Notes: generated by a model from the letters alone, not told the origin. 64,000 nt of DNA from Syntrophales bacterium (GCA_023230565.1 JALNXD010000014.1:15602-79601); one strand, 5' to 3'; counted from the stretch's first letter, positions 8,322-17,251 are shown. Numbers and translations are program-made.

Positions 8322-11300
8322 TTAATGTGAGGGTTCGGCCTCTTCAACCTGCCTGCGTCCCCACCTCAGGTCTTCGATTATGAGATAGAAAGAAGGGACC
8401 AGTATGAGGGTGATCAGAGTGGCGAAGAGGACGCCGAAGCCCAGCGAGATGGCCATGGGGATCATGAAGCGGGCCTGGCGCGATGTTTCCAGAATAATGG
8501 GCGTCAGTCCGCCGAAGGTGGTGAGCGATGTCAGCAGGATGGGCCGGAAACGGCTGATGGCGGCGCGGTGAATGGCATCGGTCGCGGACAGGCCGTCCTT
8601 GCGCCTTCGATTGGCGAAATCGATCAGCACCAGCGAATCGTTCACGACAACTCCGGAGAGTGCCACGATACCGAAAAGGCTCATGATGCTGAGACTGTAA
8701 CCGAGGAGATAATGCCCGAAAACAGCCCCCACAATACCGAAGGGGATGCTTATCATGACGATGATCGGCTGAATGTAGCTCCTGAAGGGAATGGCCAGAA
8801 GCGCGTAGACTGCCAGCATGGCCAGTGCCAGGCCCATAAAGAGGCTCCTCATGCTTTCCGAAAGATCGGCCTGCCTGCCTTCGAACCCGTAGCGCAGGCC
8901 GCTGTATCTTTTTTCGAGATCGGGAAGCGTTTCCTTTTTCAAGGTTTCCAGAATGAGCGCCGCATCGCTGGGGGGATTGACATCCGCCGTTACAGTAACC
9001 ACCCGCCTGCCATTGCGGCGGTCTATGGAGGTATAGGCTCTCCCCCGCTCCATGGTGACCACCTCTCTCAGGGGGACCTGACGCCCCTTTCCCGTCCTCA
9101 GTATGAGTTCTTCCAAACTGTATTCGGATGCTCTGTCTGTCTCGGGCAGCCGCACGATCACCTTAATCTCGTTTCGCCCCCGCTGCTGCCGCAGGACCTC
9201 CTCCCCGTAAAAAGCATCACGAACCTGAGAAGCCACTTCCCGGGCCGTCAGCCCCAGTGCCCTGCCCGCAGGAAGCAGTTTAAAGTCGATCTGTTCTTTG
9301 CCCGGAGAAAAGCCGTCATCGATATCGGTAACTTTGGGGAAATAGCGCAGCGACGCTGCCAGATCCGCGCTGGCCGTTTCAAGGACTGCGAGATCCCGGT
9401 GGCTCAGCTCGATGGACATGGCCGCCCGTCCACCGGGTCCTCCTCCATAGGATCTGAAATTAAGCGATTCCACACCGGCAACGGTACCCACATTTTTTCT
9501 CCATTGCGTCACAAACTCGGCCGTTTCGATGGGGCGCTCTTCCGGCGGGGTAAGAAAGACCCTCACCGAAACGGTATGGCTTCCGGCTGTTCCGTTCACA
9601 GAAGCACCCACATGGGTATAGATCCCTTTAACAAGCTTCGGTCCTCCGTGTTGTTTTGCCAGTTCCTCGGCTTCCGCTACCAGCCTGTCCTGAAGCGCTT
9701 CCGTTCTTTCCACCGCCGATCCATAGGGAAGAACCGCTTCAGCCAGCGCATAATCCGATTCGATCCGTTCCATGAGGGTAATGCCCATCCTGCCGCTCTT
9801 CACATAGGCCAGCGTCACGGCAAGGACCGCAAGGCCGACGGCAATGGTCAAATAGCGCCAATCGAGAACCCTTTTCAGAAATGGTCCGTAGAAATCTCTG
9901 ACCAGACGGCTGAATCTGTCACTGAATCGCTGCTGCATTCCGTGAAGCCAGCCGAAGGGGCCCCAGCCAGTCCTCTCTTTCTGATGTCCAAGGTGAGCCG
10001 GCAGGATTAACAGGCTTTCGACCAGGGAAATTGAAAATACCGTGATAACGACAATCGGAATAACGCCGAATATCTTGCCCACCATTCCGGGCACAAACAT
10101 AAGGGGCATGAAGGTCACGATATTGGTAAGCACGCTGAAGGTCACGGGCATTGCCACTTCCCGCACGCCTGCCACGGCGGCCCTGAGAAAGGGGTACCCC
10201 CTTTCACGAAAGGTATAGATATTTTCTCCTACTACGATGGCATCGTCCACCACGATTCCAAGAGCAACGATAAAGGCGAACATGGACATCATATTGATGC
10301 TCGCCCCGGCATAGGGCAGGAAAAGAAAGGCCCCGAGGAAGGAAATGGGAATCCCCATGGTCACCCAGAAGGCAAGCCGCACTTCCAGAAAGAGGCCCAG
10401 GAGTATAAGAACCAGGGCAAGTCCCATATAGCCGTTTCGCAGGAGGAGATTCAGGCGCTGCCGGTAAGTGTCCGAGAAATCGTTTATAGTGTCAATCGAG
10501 ATCCCCGGTGGAAGTGCGGCGCTGAGCGTCTTCACATACTCCATCACCGCATCCGCCACTGAAATAGGTGTTTGATCGCCTACCCGGTAGACATCGACCA
10601 TGATGGCCGGCTTTCCGTTATAGGTGGAATAGTGATCGGTATCCTCGAAACCGTCGATCACGGTTGCGATGTCTTCGAGAAGGACCCGCGTGCCGTCTCC
10701 GGAAGTGATAACCGGTATCTGGGAAAATTCTGGGCCATATTCCCGGCGCTCCTTCATGCGGACCAGAATTTCCCCGCGCTCTGTTTTGAGCCCGCCGCCG
10801 GGCAGTTCGACGGCAGATGCCCTTATTTTTGCTGCCACATCGGCGAGGGTAAGATTATAGGCCCGCAAAGCAGTCTGCGACACCTCTATGCCGATTTCAA
10901 GATTCCTGGTTCCTCTCAGATCGACCTGCGTAATCTCCGGGTTTTGGAGAAGCCCGTCCCGCACCCCTTCCGCCACTTCGCGAAGCACCTTTTCGTCATG
11001 ATCGCCGTACAATACCAGCGAAATCACCTGCCGGCGGCGGGACATGATCTCTACATTCGGTTCTTCGGCTTCTTCCGGAAAAGAGGTGACGCGGTCGATT
11101 TCATTCTGAATATCCTGGGCAAGCTTCTGGATAGTATATCCTTCGATCATTTCGACGGTGACCGTTCCCGATCCTTCCCGGGCACTGGCAGTCACTTCCT
11201 TGACTCCATCCAGGCCGGATACGGCTTCTTCCACGGCCAGCACGATGCCCTGTTCCACTTCCTCGGGACTTGCCCCCGGATAGGCCACCGATACTGTCAC

Positions 11301-11492
11301 ATATTCCAGATCGAAATCGGGAAAAACTTCCTGCTTGATCTGCATGCTCCAGATCAGCCCCCCCACCAGAAAGACGACCATCAGGAGATTGGCGGCCACC
11401 GAATTTCCCGCCATCCAGGCCAGGGGGCCCCGCCTGGTGTGCTCCGGTGCATTGACATCGGAAATATGCGTGCGTTCCCGCATCCCGATCAC
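8322..11492 (-). CDS. RND-family efflux transporter, inner-membrane permease
   Basis: A 1056-residue RND (AcrB/HAE-type) pump. It has an N-terminal helix (about 30-50), the PDFDLEYVTVSVAYPGAS porter segment typical of the family, two large periplasmic domains and twelve expected membrane helices. The proton-relay aspartate pair is present in GIVVDDAIVVGENI. The later helix reads GVVVNDSLVLIDF, as in many non-AcrB HAE pumps. It would trade protons for export of drugs, solvents or lipids together with the adjacent adaptor and outer-membrane lipoprotein. The start overlaps the stop of the adaptor gene by 4 nt (ATGA), showing translational coupling. Substrate unknown. Codons are visibly G+C-rich compared with the dcw cluster. 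Confidence 0.95.
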   Translation of the reverse strand: MIGMRERTHISDVNAPEHTRRGPLAWMAGNSVAANLLMVVFLVGGLIWSMQIKQEVFPDFDLEYVTVSVAYPGASPEEVEQGIVLAVEEAVSGLDGVKEVTASAREGSGTVTVEMIEGYTIQKLAQDIQNEIDRVTSFPEEAEEPNVEIMSRRRQVISLVLYGDHDEKVLREVAEGVRDGLLQNPEITQVDLRGTRNLEIGIEVSQTALRAYNLTLADVAAKIRASAVELPGGGLKTERGEILVRMKERREYGPEFSQIPVITSGDGTRVLLEDIATVIDGFEDTDHYSTYNGKPAIMVDVYRVGDQTPISVADAVMEYVKTLSAALPPGISIDTINDFSDTYRQRLNLLLRNGYMGLALVLILLGLFLEVRLAFWVTMGIPISFLGAFLFLPYAGASINMMSMFAFIVALGIVVDDAIVVGENIYTFRERGYPFLRAAVAGVREVAMPVTFSVLTNIVTFMPLMFVPGMVGKIFGVIPIVVITVFSISLVESLLILPAHLGHQKERTGWGPFGWLHGMQQRFSDRFSRLVRDFYGPFLKRVLDWRYLTIAVGLAVLAVTLAYVKSGRMGITLMERIESDYALAEAVLPYGSAVERTEALQDRLVAEAEELAKQHGGPKLVKGIYTHVGASVNGTAGSHTVSVRVFLTPPEERPIETAEFVTQWRKNVGTVAGVESLNFRSYGGGPGGRAAMSIELSHRDLAVLETASADLAASLRYFPKVTDIDDGFSPGKEQIDFKLLPAGRALGLTAREVASQVRDAFYGEEVLRQQRGRNEIKVIVRLPETDRASEYSLEELILRTGKGRQVPLREVVTMERGRAYTSIDRRNGRRVVTVTADVNPPSDAALILETLKKETLPDLEKRYSGLRYGFEGRQADLSESMRSLFMGLALAMLAVYALLAIPFRSYIQPIIVMISIPFGIVGAVFGHYLLGYSLSIMSLFGIVALSGVVVNDSLVLIDFANRRRKDGLSATDAIHRAAISRFRPILLTSLTTFGGLTPIILETSRQARFMIPMAISLGFGVLFATLITLILVPSFYLIIEDLRWGRRQVEEAEPSH

Positions 11493-12763
11493 CTTGAGGA
11501 CCTGCCCGCAGCGGTGGAATCTCCCGATTCACCCTCGGCAACAATCTTCATTCCCCGGACAGGGGCTGCAAGATCGGACGTGATAAGATGGTCTGTCTCA
11601 TCGATTCCGCTTTTTACCAGAACCGATTCCGCATCGCGCCAGACGATTTCCACGGGCCGTATGTCCAGAACTCCCTTGTCTGCAATCCATACTTTGCCCC
11701 CATCCCTGAGCGCGCTTCGGGGGATGGCAATTACATTTTCAATTTCCGGGCCCTCGATTTCGGCCTTTACGTATTCGCCGATCAGAAGCGGCGGTTTCGA
11801 AATTTCCTGTGTTTTGAGATCCAGCGGGTCCTTTATGGCTATCAAAACCCGGGCCATGCGCCCTTCCTCCTCCAGATCCGCAAGCAATCTGACGACCCTG
11901 CCCGTGCGGACCGCCGGCAATTTTCCGTCCGTCCCGTAAAAAACTCTGGCCGATGATCCGCTGTCTCCGTTGTCCCGGGGAACGGATATCCACTTCAGCC
12001 GGTCCACCGGCACCGCCGCCTGCACCCGGTATTCGTCGGTCCCCGCAAGAGCGGCAATTTCTTGCTGGTTCGATATATAGGAACCAAGATCCACATTTTT
12101 TGCCAGAACGATGCAGTTGAAAGGCGCCCGTATCGTGGTGCGCTCGAGATTGAGTTTTGCCTGGTCCAGTTCGGCCTTGGCCGCTGCAAGGTCTGCCTTT
12201 GCCTTCTCGAGGTGTGGTTTTCGAAGCGCCAAATCGGCATCGCCGTCACTATTTTTTCTATCGGCACTGTCCAGCGACTTGAGAAGTTCCCATTCCCTCT
12301 TCGCCACATCCTGACTTCCCATCTCGAGTTTCAATGCATAGCGCGCTTCGGCAACCTGGCGCTCCTTCTGAATGACGGCAAGCTTGTAATCCTCCTGATC
12401 GAGAACGATCATTTCATCGCCTGTTTTGAAAATGCCCCCCGTCATGAATTCCGGATTGATTTTTTCCACTGTTCCCGAAACCTGTGCCCGCAAGGCAATC
12501 TGCCGGGCCGGCACGATGGTGCCCATGACGGGAACGAATACTTTCGTGTCGGATTTTGAAACCTTCTTTACAAGGACAAGGGGGGCCTTTTCCGGCGGCC
12601 GCTTCCTTTGGGCCTCGGGAGCGGTGCTGAATACATAGGAAGCCGCAACAATGCCGGCAGCCACCACAAGAAGGGGAAGCACGATCTCGCAGAGCGTTTT
12701 TAATTTTTCTTTTTTCCCCGGCCTGCGTGAGGGCGTCGCTGTCTCTTCATTCATCGTTTCCAT
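11489..12763 (-). CDS. RND efflux periplasmic adaptor (membrane fusion protein)
   Basis: A 424-residue adaptor anchored by one N-terminal helix (about 26-46). The order is beta-barrel/lipoyl half (ALRAQVSGTVEKI, about 92-104), a long alanine/lysine-rich hairpin (about 120-205), the second lipoyl half (TTIRAPFNCIVLAKNVDLGSYI-type block, about 210-232), then beta-barrel and membrane-proximal domains. It bridges the RND pump and the outer-membrane channel. The middle gene of the operon: 7 nt after the channel gene and overlapping the pump gene by 4 nt. Confidence 0.93.
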   Translation of the reverse strand: METMNEETATPSRRPGKKEKLKTLCEIVLPLLVVAAGIVAASYVFSTAPEAQRKRPPEKAPLVLVKKVSKSDTKVFVPVMGTIVPARQIALRAQVSGTVEKINPEFMTGGIFKTGDEMIVLDQEDYKLAVIQKERQVAEARYALKLEMGSQDVAKREWELLKSLDSADRKNSDGDADLALRKPHLEKAKADLAAAKAELDQAKLNLERTTIRAPFNCIVLAKNVDLGSYISNQQEIAALAGTDEYRVQAAVPVDRLKWISVPRDNGDSGSSARVFYGTDGKLPAVRTGRVVRLLADLEEEGRMARVLIAIKDPLDLKTQEISKPPLLIGEYVKAEIEGPEIENVIAIPRSALRDGGKVWIADKGVLDIRPVEIVWRDAESVLVKSGIDETDHLITSDLAAPVRGMKIVAEGESGDSTAAGRSSR

Positions 12764-12770
12764 CTCAGGG

Positions 12771-14228
12771 TCATCCTTCGGGAGTATTCATTCCTTCCGT
12801 TTTTTCCGTCTTCACTGCTTTTTCGGGGGCAAGTGTTTGAGTCCAGGTTCCCCCGAGCGCCCGATAGAGGGCCACGCGGTTGAACAGCAGTTCCACCCTG
12901 CGGTTGAGGAGCAGCACTTCCAATTCCTGCACTCTCAGAAGCTGGGTGAGTACAGGCAGATAGTCGTTCAATCCCTTTATATACCGTTCGCGCGCTTCCG
13001 TCAGGGCCTTTCGGGCCGTGCGTATTTCTTCTTCGAGCGCCACAATATGCCGGCGCTTTTTTTCCTCGCTGACGAGGGCATCTTCGACCTCTTTCACGGC
13101 CGTATATACCGTGCGCCGGTAGGCCGATAAATTTTCATCCACTACTGCCATTGTCCGATCCACCTCGGATTTTCTCCTGTTTCCGTCAAACAGAGGCGCA
13201 GTCAGATTTGCGGCAAGGGCATAGAGCCAGTTGTTAAAAAGGCCGTCGATGCCCCCCGATAAATATCGCGTGGAGGCGCTGAGATAGATATTGGGAAGCC
13301 GGTTGGCCCGTGCCGCCGAAACCTGCCAATCCGCCGCTTTCAGGCGAAATCCCGCCGCCCGCACATCGGGCCGTGCCGAAAGGAGATCTGCGGGTAGTCC
13401 AGTTTCCGGAACCGCTGTGATCTCCGGCAGACTGCTTTGTGCGATTGCGAGCGGTGCCTGCGGGAGCTTTCCCATAAGAAGTGCCAAGCTGTGTTGAAGC
13501 AGTTGCTCTTCCAGTTCGACCAGCGGTATCTCCGATTTCACTTTTTCCACGATCTGCCGCTGCTGATAGACTTCGAGGGCCGAGGCCTTTCCCTTACGGA
13601 ATCGAAGCTCCACCAATTCGAGGTAAATCAGATTGATCTTGAGCTGCTCCTTCAAAATCTCCCGCTCCATTCGTGCGGCAATAATCCCGATCCATCTTTC
13701 GGAAACCTCGGCGGCCAAAGTCATAGCGGCCGCATTGAGATCTTCCCGTGTTGCCGTCGTATCGAGTATCGCCGCTTCCTGTTCCGAACGAATCTTTCCC
13801 CACAAATCGAGTTCATAGCTGCCGGCCAGTCCAAGTGAATAGGTTTCCTGTGAAATTGTGGTCCTCCCTCCGAAGTCGTTATTGAACCGCTGGCGAGAGC
13901 CGGAAGCCTCCGATGTACCTGTAACTTCAGGATACAGCGATGCGCCCGCCTGACGTGCCAGGGCCTTGGCCCGGTTCAGACGGGCCCAGGCCTCCCGAAG
14001 AGTGAAGCTCTCCGAGAAGGCCTCAGCTATGAGGGCGTTCAATTCGGGTGCATTGAATTCCTTCCACCACATGCCGGGCCTTTCGGTTCCCGGCTGGTAG
14101 AGGGAATAGACGGCAGGCAATGCACCGGCCGGCGATTTTCGTATTTCCGGTGCAAAGGGACTGCACGAAATCATACAGAAAAGAACCGCACCGGTCAAAA
14201 AAGCAGCCATCGTTCTATTGAATTTCAT
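12771..14228 (-). CDS. Outer-membrane efflux lipoprotein (NodT/TolC-like)
   Basis: A 485-residue protein opening with a lipoprotein signal peptide; the lipobox cysteine lies at about residue 22 (MISC followed by SP). The rest is two internally similar OEP repeats rich in amphipathic helix, typical of the TolC/NodT channel family, including a LPADLLSARPDVRAA block conserved in NodT-type proteins. It supplies the exit duct for the RND pump. It is the first gene of the operon, so the promoter must lie in the 14.23-14.40 kb spacer, where I found no strong sigma-70 match. A divergent ECF sigma-factor cluster begins about 600 nt away. Confidence 0.93.
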   Translation of the reverse strand: MKFNRTMAAFLTGAVLFCMISCSPFAPEIRKSPAGALPAVYSLYQPGTERPGMWWKEFNAPELNALIAEAFSESFTLREAWARLNRAKALARQAGASLYPEVTGTSEASGSRQRFNNDFGGRTTISQETYSLGLAGSYELDLWGKIRSEQEAAILDTTATREDLNAAAMTLAAEVSERWIGIIAARMEREILKEQLKINLIYLELVELRFRKGKASALEVYQQRQIVEKVKSEIPLVELEEQLLQHSLALLMGKLPQAPLAIAQSSLPEITAVPETGLPADLLSARPDVRAAGFRLKAADWQVSAARANRLPNIYLSASTRYLSGGIDGLFNNWLYALAANLTAPLFDGNRRKSEVDRTMAVVDENLSAYRRTVYTAVKEVEDALVSEEKKRRHIVALEEEIRTARKALTEARERYIKGLNDYLPVLTQLLRVQELEVLLLNRRVELLFNRVALYRALGGTWTQTLAPEKAVKTEKTEGMNTPEG

Positions 14229-14409
14229 GCTTCATTTCTCTTTCCGAAATACCCCATCTCTGATTGCCGTCCAGCGGGTAAAAGAGCAACGCCCCCGTAT
14301 TCCGGTTTCACAGTTTATTATGGTAGTCGTTATATCACTCTTGATGGTTACACACTATAATTGAGATGCACCGCTTTAGCATTGTTTTTTTATTCTTCCT
14401 TCCGTTTTT

Positions 14410-14478
14410 TGGGGACGGGTTCACATTAAATTCAATCCTGTAAAATACTTCTATTTGATTAATGTGAACCCGTCCCCA
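14410..14478. repeat. Perfect 20-bp inverted repeat, MITE/REP-like element
   Basis: The arm TGGGGACGGGTTCACATTAA (14410-14429) recurs as its exact reverse complement at 14459-14478, separated by a 29-nt AT-rich spacer and flanked by T-rich runs. The unit contains no coding capacity. From memory, GGGGACGGGTTCACATT-like ends are common near IS200/REP-type (Y1) transposase genes in this group of bacteria, so it may be a miniature or gutted mobile element. A strong hairpin acting at the RNA level is an alternative. Confidence 0.7.
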
Positions 14479-14558
14479 TTTTTTCTGTAACCGGACGGGA
14501 TGAACCGGCGACTACAGAATTAAAGGCGCCTTAACATTTAAAAGATCGGAAGCATGGA

Positions 14559-14698
14559 ATGAAATCACGGCATCTGGCAGTGGTGGCGGTTATGGCGGCT
14601 GTTATAAGGAACGGAGGGCTCAGGGCAGAAAACTGTTCCAGGAGCGCATGGAATTGAGAAAATCGCTGCTCGACAACAGCGATGCCGGTTCTCTCTAA
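14559..14698 (+). pseudogene. Possible decayed small secreted-protein gene
   Basis: An ATG at 14559 opens a signal-peptide-like start (MKSRHLAVVAVMAAV), but that frame soon stops. A second frame (14576-14698) encodes a glycine-rich segment followed by RKLFQERMELRKSLLD and a stop at 14696, and a good terminator follows 24 nt later. The combination resembles a small periplasmic metal-stress protein (ZraP/Spy type) broken by a frameshift or internal deletion. The resemblance is impressionistic and there is no clear ribosome site. Confidence 0.3.
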
Positions 14699-14721
14699 TG
14701 GGTGATTTATGGGCGCAAAGG

Positions 14722-14752
14722 CGGAAGGCCGTTCTCTCGGGCCTTCCGTTTT
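14722..14752 (+). terminator. Rho-independent terminator
   Basis: Stem CGGAAGGCC (14722-14730) with GGCCTTCCG (14740-14748), 9-nt loop, followed by TTTT. It lies upstream of the sigma-factor gene, so it would end transcripts from the decayed small gene rather than from a current full gene. Confidence 0.75.
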
Positions 14753-14831
14753 CCATCCCAAAATCATTGGAAGTTCCAGCGGTTTTCGGGTACCATTGAC
14801 GCTCGCAAAAAACTGAAGATGACATGGATCG

Positions 14832-15326
14832 ATGGGCGAAAAAAAGGGAACACGCAGCGAGAGCGACGATGAAATCGTCCGGCAGGTCAGGAATGGAAAC
14901 AGAGATGCCTTTGCACAGCTGCTGGAACGGTACGGCGATTATATCATGCGCCTGGTCCGCCGGCACGTGCCGCAGGACCAGGTCGAGGAAACGGCCCATC
15001 TTGCATTTGTGAGGGCGTATCAATCCCTGGACAATTTCAAAAAAATGGGCGCCTTCAAGCAGTGGCTGGAAAACGCATTTTCCGATACTTCGGACGTAAC
15101 ATTTCTGGAAGAAGGATCCCGCAAGGAGGCAAGGGAATTGCTGGATTGGGCCCTGGCAAAGCTTTCGCCGGAAGACAGAATGGTGATAGAGCTGGTCTAT
15201 CTCGAGGAATTATCGGTAAAAGAGGCGGCCGATCTCCTCGGATGGTCCGCGGCCAATGTAAAGGTCCGGTCTTTCAGATCCCGGAAAAAACTTCATTCGC
15301 TGATTTCGGGTTTGATAAAGGGGTGA
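14832..15326 (+). CDS. Short ECF-type RNA polymerase sigma factor, internally shortened
   Basis: A 164-residue sigma-70 family protein. Region 2 begins with EIVRQVRNGNRDAFAQLLERY (about 14-34), then AHLAFVRAYQSLDNF (about 55-69). Region 4 (about 100-160) has LSPEDRMVIELVYLEELSVKEAADLLGWS and a helix-turn-helix ending VKVRSFRSRKKL. Unusually, residues 75-80 (FKQWLE) run straight into what looks like the sigma2-sigma4 linker. The usual WLxRIAxNxxxDxxRR block that completes region 2.4 and reads the -10 element is absent. Typical members are about 190-200 residues. The gene may be impaired or recognise promoters unusually. It sits 4 nt before a small membrane-protein gene, a usual place for an anti-sigma factor. 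Start chosen at the ATG in frame; the RBS is weak. Confidence 0.8.
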   Translation: MGEKKGTRSESDDEIVRQVRNGNRDAFAQLLERYGDYIMRLVRRHVPQDQVEETAHLAFVRAYQSLDNFKKMGAFKQWLENAFSDTSDVTFLEEGSRKEARELLDWALAKLSPEDRMVIELVYLEELSVKEAADLLGWSAANVKVRSFRSRKKLHSLISGLIKG

Positions 15327-15330
15327 ATGC

Positions 15331-15654
15331 ATGAAGAAATTTCAAGTCAGTGAAAGCACACTGAGAAAAGCGCTTCAAGCCGCCTACCGGGAGCGCGCCG
15401 CGGGGCCTTTCGAGGCTGAAGGCTTCTGGCGGATGGAGGTCATGAGCCATGTCAGGAGGCTTGAACTGCCCGCGCAAAAGAATGCCGTTTCCTTTTTCAA
15501 CGAGCGCCTGTGGCGCTTGACTCCCGCTCTCTGTCTTTTGATTGTGATGCTTACGGCGGCGGTGGCAGCGGTCGATATGTCCATGGAACGCGAAGTCATG
15601 CAATTTTTTGCAGCGGATCCCGTTGAATTCACTGTGGCGCAGTTAATGGAATAA
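15331..15654 (+). CDS. Small single-pass membrane protein, candidate anti-sigma factor
   Basis: A 107-residue protein with a charged cytoplasmic-type N-terminal half (1-60), one membrane helix (about 62-81) and a short periplasmic tail. I recognise no named domain. Its position, 4 nt after an ECF sigma gene and before a Spy-like periplasmic gene, together with its topology, suggests it restrains the sigma factor; this is inference from context only. There is no visible zinc-binding anti-sigma motif (HxxxCxxC). Confidence 0.7.
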   Translation: MKKFQVSESTLRKALQAAYRERAAGPFEAEGFWRMEVMSHVRRLELPAQKNAVSFFNERLWRLTPALCLLIVMLTAAVAAVDMSMEREVMQFFAADPVEFTVAQLME

Positions 15655-15668
15655 AGAAAGGACGGACG

Positions 15669-16076
15669 ATGACAAAACTCAAGACAGGCGTGGCCATTTT
15701 CCTTGTATTCTGCCTCGGCGCTCTGGCCGGCTCGCTGGGTACACATTTATATCTCAAGGACAAACTATCCCATTATATCAAAAGGGATCATCGGGCGCGG
15801 GCCGAATATCTCCTGAAAAAGTTGACTGAAGAACTCGATCTGACGGAGGCCCAGCAGCAGTCGATTCGAAACATCCTCATGGATTCGGCAAGCAAGATCA
15901 GGGAAATTGACAGGAAATTCCGCCCCGAAATCAAAAAGATCATAACTCAGAGTTTTGAGTCGATACGAGAAGAACTCAAGGAAGAGCAAAAACCCCAATT
16001 CGACGAATTTATAACACGGCTGCGGGAGAAACATGAAAAAAGAAAGGACCGTGCTCCGCCGCCGGAAAAATCGTAA
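15669..16076 (+). CDS. Periplasmic Spy/CpxP-like heavy-metal sensor/chaperone family protein
   Basis: A 135-residue protein with an N-terminal signal or anchor helix (about 7-27) and a helical, highly charged body. It contains LTEAQ at 58-62, the LTxxQ motif of the CpxP/Spy/ZraP family, then a long amphipathic helix ending in a basic, proline-rich tail. Such proteins sense envelope stress or metals and can act as chaperones. RBS AAAGGA precedes the ATG. It completes an ECF sigma / membrane protein / periplasmic protein trio, an arrangement typical of envelope-stress systems, and lies opposite the RND efflux operon that such a system might control. Confidence 0.75.
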   Translation: MTKLKTGVAIFLVFCLGALAGSLGTHLYLKDKLSHYIKRDHRARAEYLLKKLTEELDLTEAQQQSIRNILMDSASKIREIDRKFRPEIKKIITQSFESIREELKEEQKPQFDEFITRLREKHEKRKDRAPPPEKS

Positions 16077-16135
16077 ACAGCCCATTGCTCGAGGAGCATA
16101 TTTTCCCTCGAACCCTCCACCCTCTCCGTTTTCTT

Positions 16136-17017
16136 TCAGAGCCCGCGAAGGCGTTCGTCTCTCAACAGTCGCCCGTTTCTTGTCTTAAGGACGGCATCGA
16201 TCGTGGCGAGCATTGCATCCTTATCCCGCTGCAATGTTCCGTTTATGGGCAGGTAGTTGGAGGCATGGATCCCCACGAATTTCAGGTTATCCATACTGAT
16301 GTGCGTAAAGAGCACCTTCATCTCTTCCAGGGTTTCAAACGCATCCGGAATCTCGAATTCCCCGGCCTGTACTTTTCTGTAAAGAACCGTACTGGGCACC
16401 GGCGTTACTGTCAGTGCGGCGAGATAGTGCGGCTTCATTTCATTGGTGATCTTCGCAGTGGCCAGGGCATGTTCGTAAGAGCGCGTGCCCTTGCCGGCGA
16501 TTCCCAGAAGGATCATGGATGAAAGGCCGATATCTGCCTCGATCAGGTTTCGGCCGGCCTGCAGCATTTCATCGGAGGAAACTCCTTTTTTAATCTCGGC
16601 AAGGACACGGTCGTCGCCGGACTCCACACCCAGATAGGCCTTGGTGAGCCCGGCTTTTCTGAGGGTTCTGAGTTCCGCCATGGTCTTTCTCAACGTGCTG
16701 CACGGCCCCACATAGGTTCCCACATGGCGAAGCGACGGGAAAGTGCCGTACAGCTCTTTCAGAATCGTAAGGAGGATATCCGTGTCTATTGCGATTGCGT
16801 CGCCGTCGCAAAGAAAAACCTTTTCAATGTCGCCGTAACAGCGCCCTGCCAGGGCGATATCGGTCCTGATCTCGTCAATGCCGCGGATGCGGTAACTTTT
16901 GTCCTTGTACATGCCGCAGAAGGTGCAGCGGTTATGGGAACAGCCGATAGTGCACTGCAGGAGATAACTGTTCGCCTCGCTGAAGGGTCTGAAGATATTT
17001 CCTTCATATCGCATCAT
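16136..17017 (-). CDS. Radical SAM protein
   Basis: A 293-residue radical SAM enzyme. The cluster-binding cysteines are in GCSHNRCTFCGMY (about residues 25-38; spacing C-x4-C-x2-C), followed by a TIM-barrel core with GVESGDDRVL (about 127-136), a typical SAM-binding glutamate/glycine region, and a second half with MILLGIAGKG. This small subfamily (COG1032-like, without a B12 domain) is common in anaerobes and its substrate is not known. It stands alone on the minus strand, convergent with the Spy-like gene. The spacer between them holds a short TGCTC-GAG-GAGCA hairpin that might serve as a weak terminator. Confidence 0.88.
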   Translation of the reverse strand: MMRYEGNIFRPFSEANSYLLQCTIGCSHNRCTFCGMYKDKSYRIRGIDEIRTDIALAGRCYGDIEKVFLCDGDAIAIDTDILLTILKELYGTFPSLRHVGTYVGPCSTLRKTMAELRTLRKAGLTKAYLGVESGDDRVLAEIKKGVSSDEMLQAGRNLIEADIGLSSMILLGIAGKGTRSYEHALATAKITNEMKPHYLAALTVTPVPSTVLYRKVQAGEFEIPDAFETLEEMKVLFTHISMDNLKFVGIHASNYLPINGTLQRDKDAMLATIDAVLKTRNGRLLRDERLRGL

Positions 17018-17074
17018 TTCGCTCCATCGTTATTTAATCCGGTAGGGGCTTATCAGAATATGAAGTCAAAGGCA

Positions 17075-17124
17075 ATCTGGTTATCTGGTTTATCCGGTTA
17101 TCTGGTTGGTGTGGTTGGTTGGTT
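17075..17124. repeat. Low-complexity CTGGTTAT/GGTTGGT tract
   Basis: The words ATCTGGTT, ATCCGGTT and GGTTGGT recur in imperfect tandem in the spacer between the divergent radical SAM and rnhA genes. It looks like slippage-generated low-complexity DNA with no coding potential. Confidence 0.5.
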
Positions 17125-17251
17125 CGTGATCTCTTGCATCTTGCTTCCTGATAATTTTTGTACTACATAAAGGGCAATTTTTGAGAAAGTACTGTCTGTA
17201 GCCTGCAGCAAATAGCCCTATTGCTATTCCTTTATTTTGAAAGGTTTATGT

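Noticed and set aside
8568..11939. Long plus-strand frames opposite the RND pump and adaptor genes
   Set aside because: Antisense shadows of G+C-rich coding sequence; histidine- and proline-rich composition typical of reverse-frame translation.
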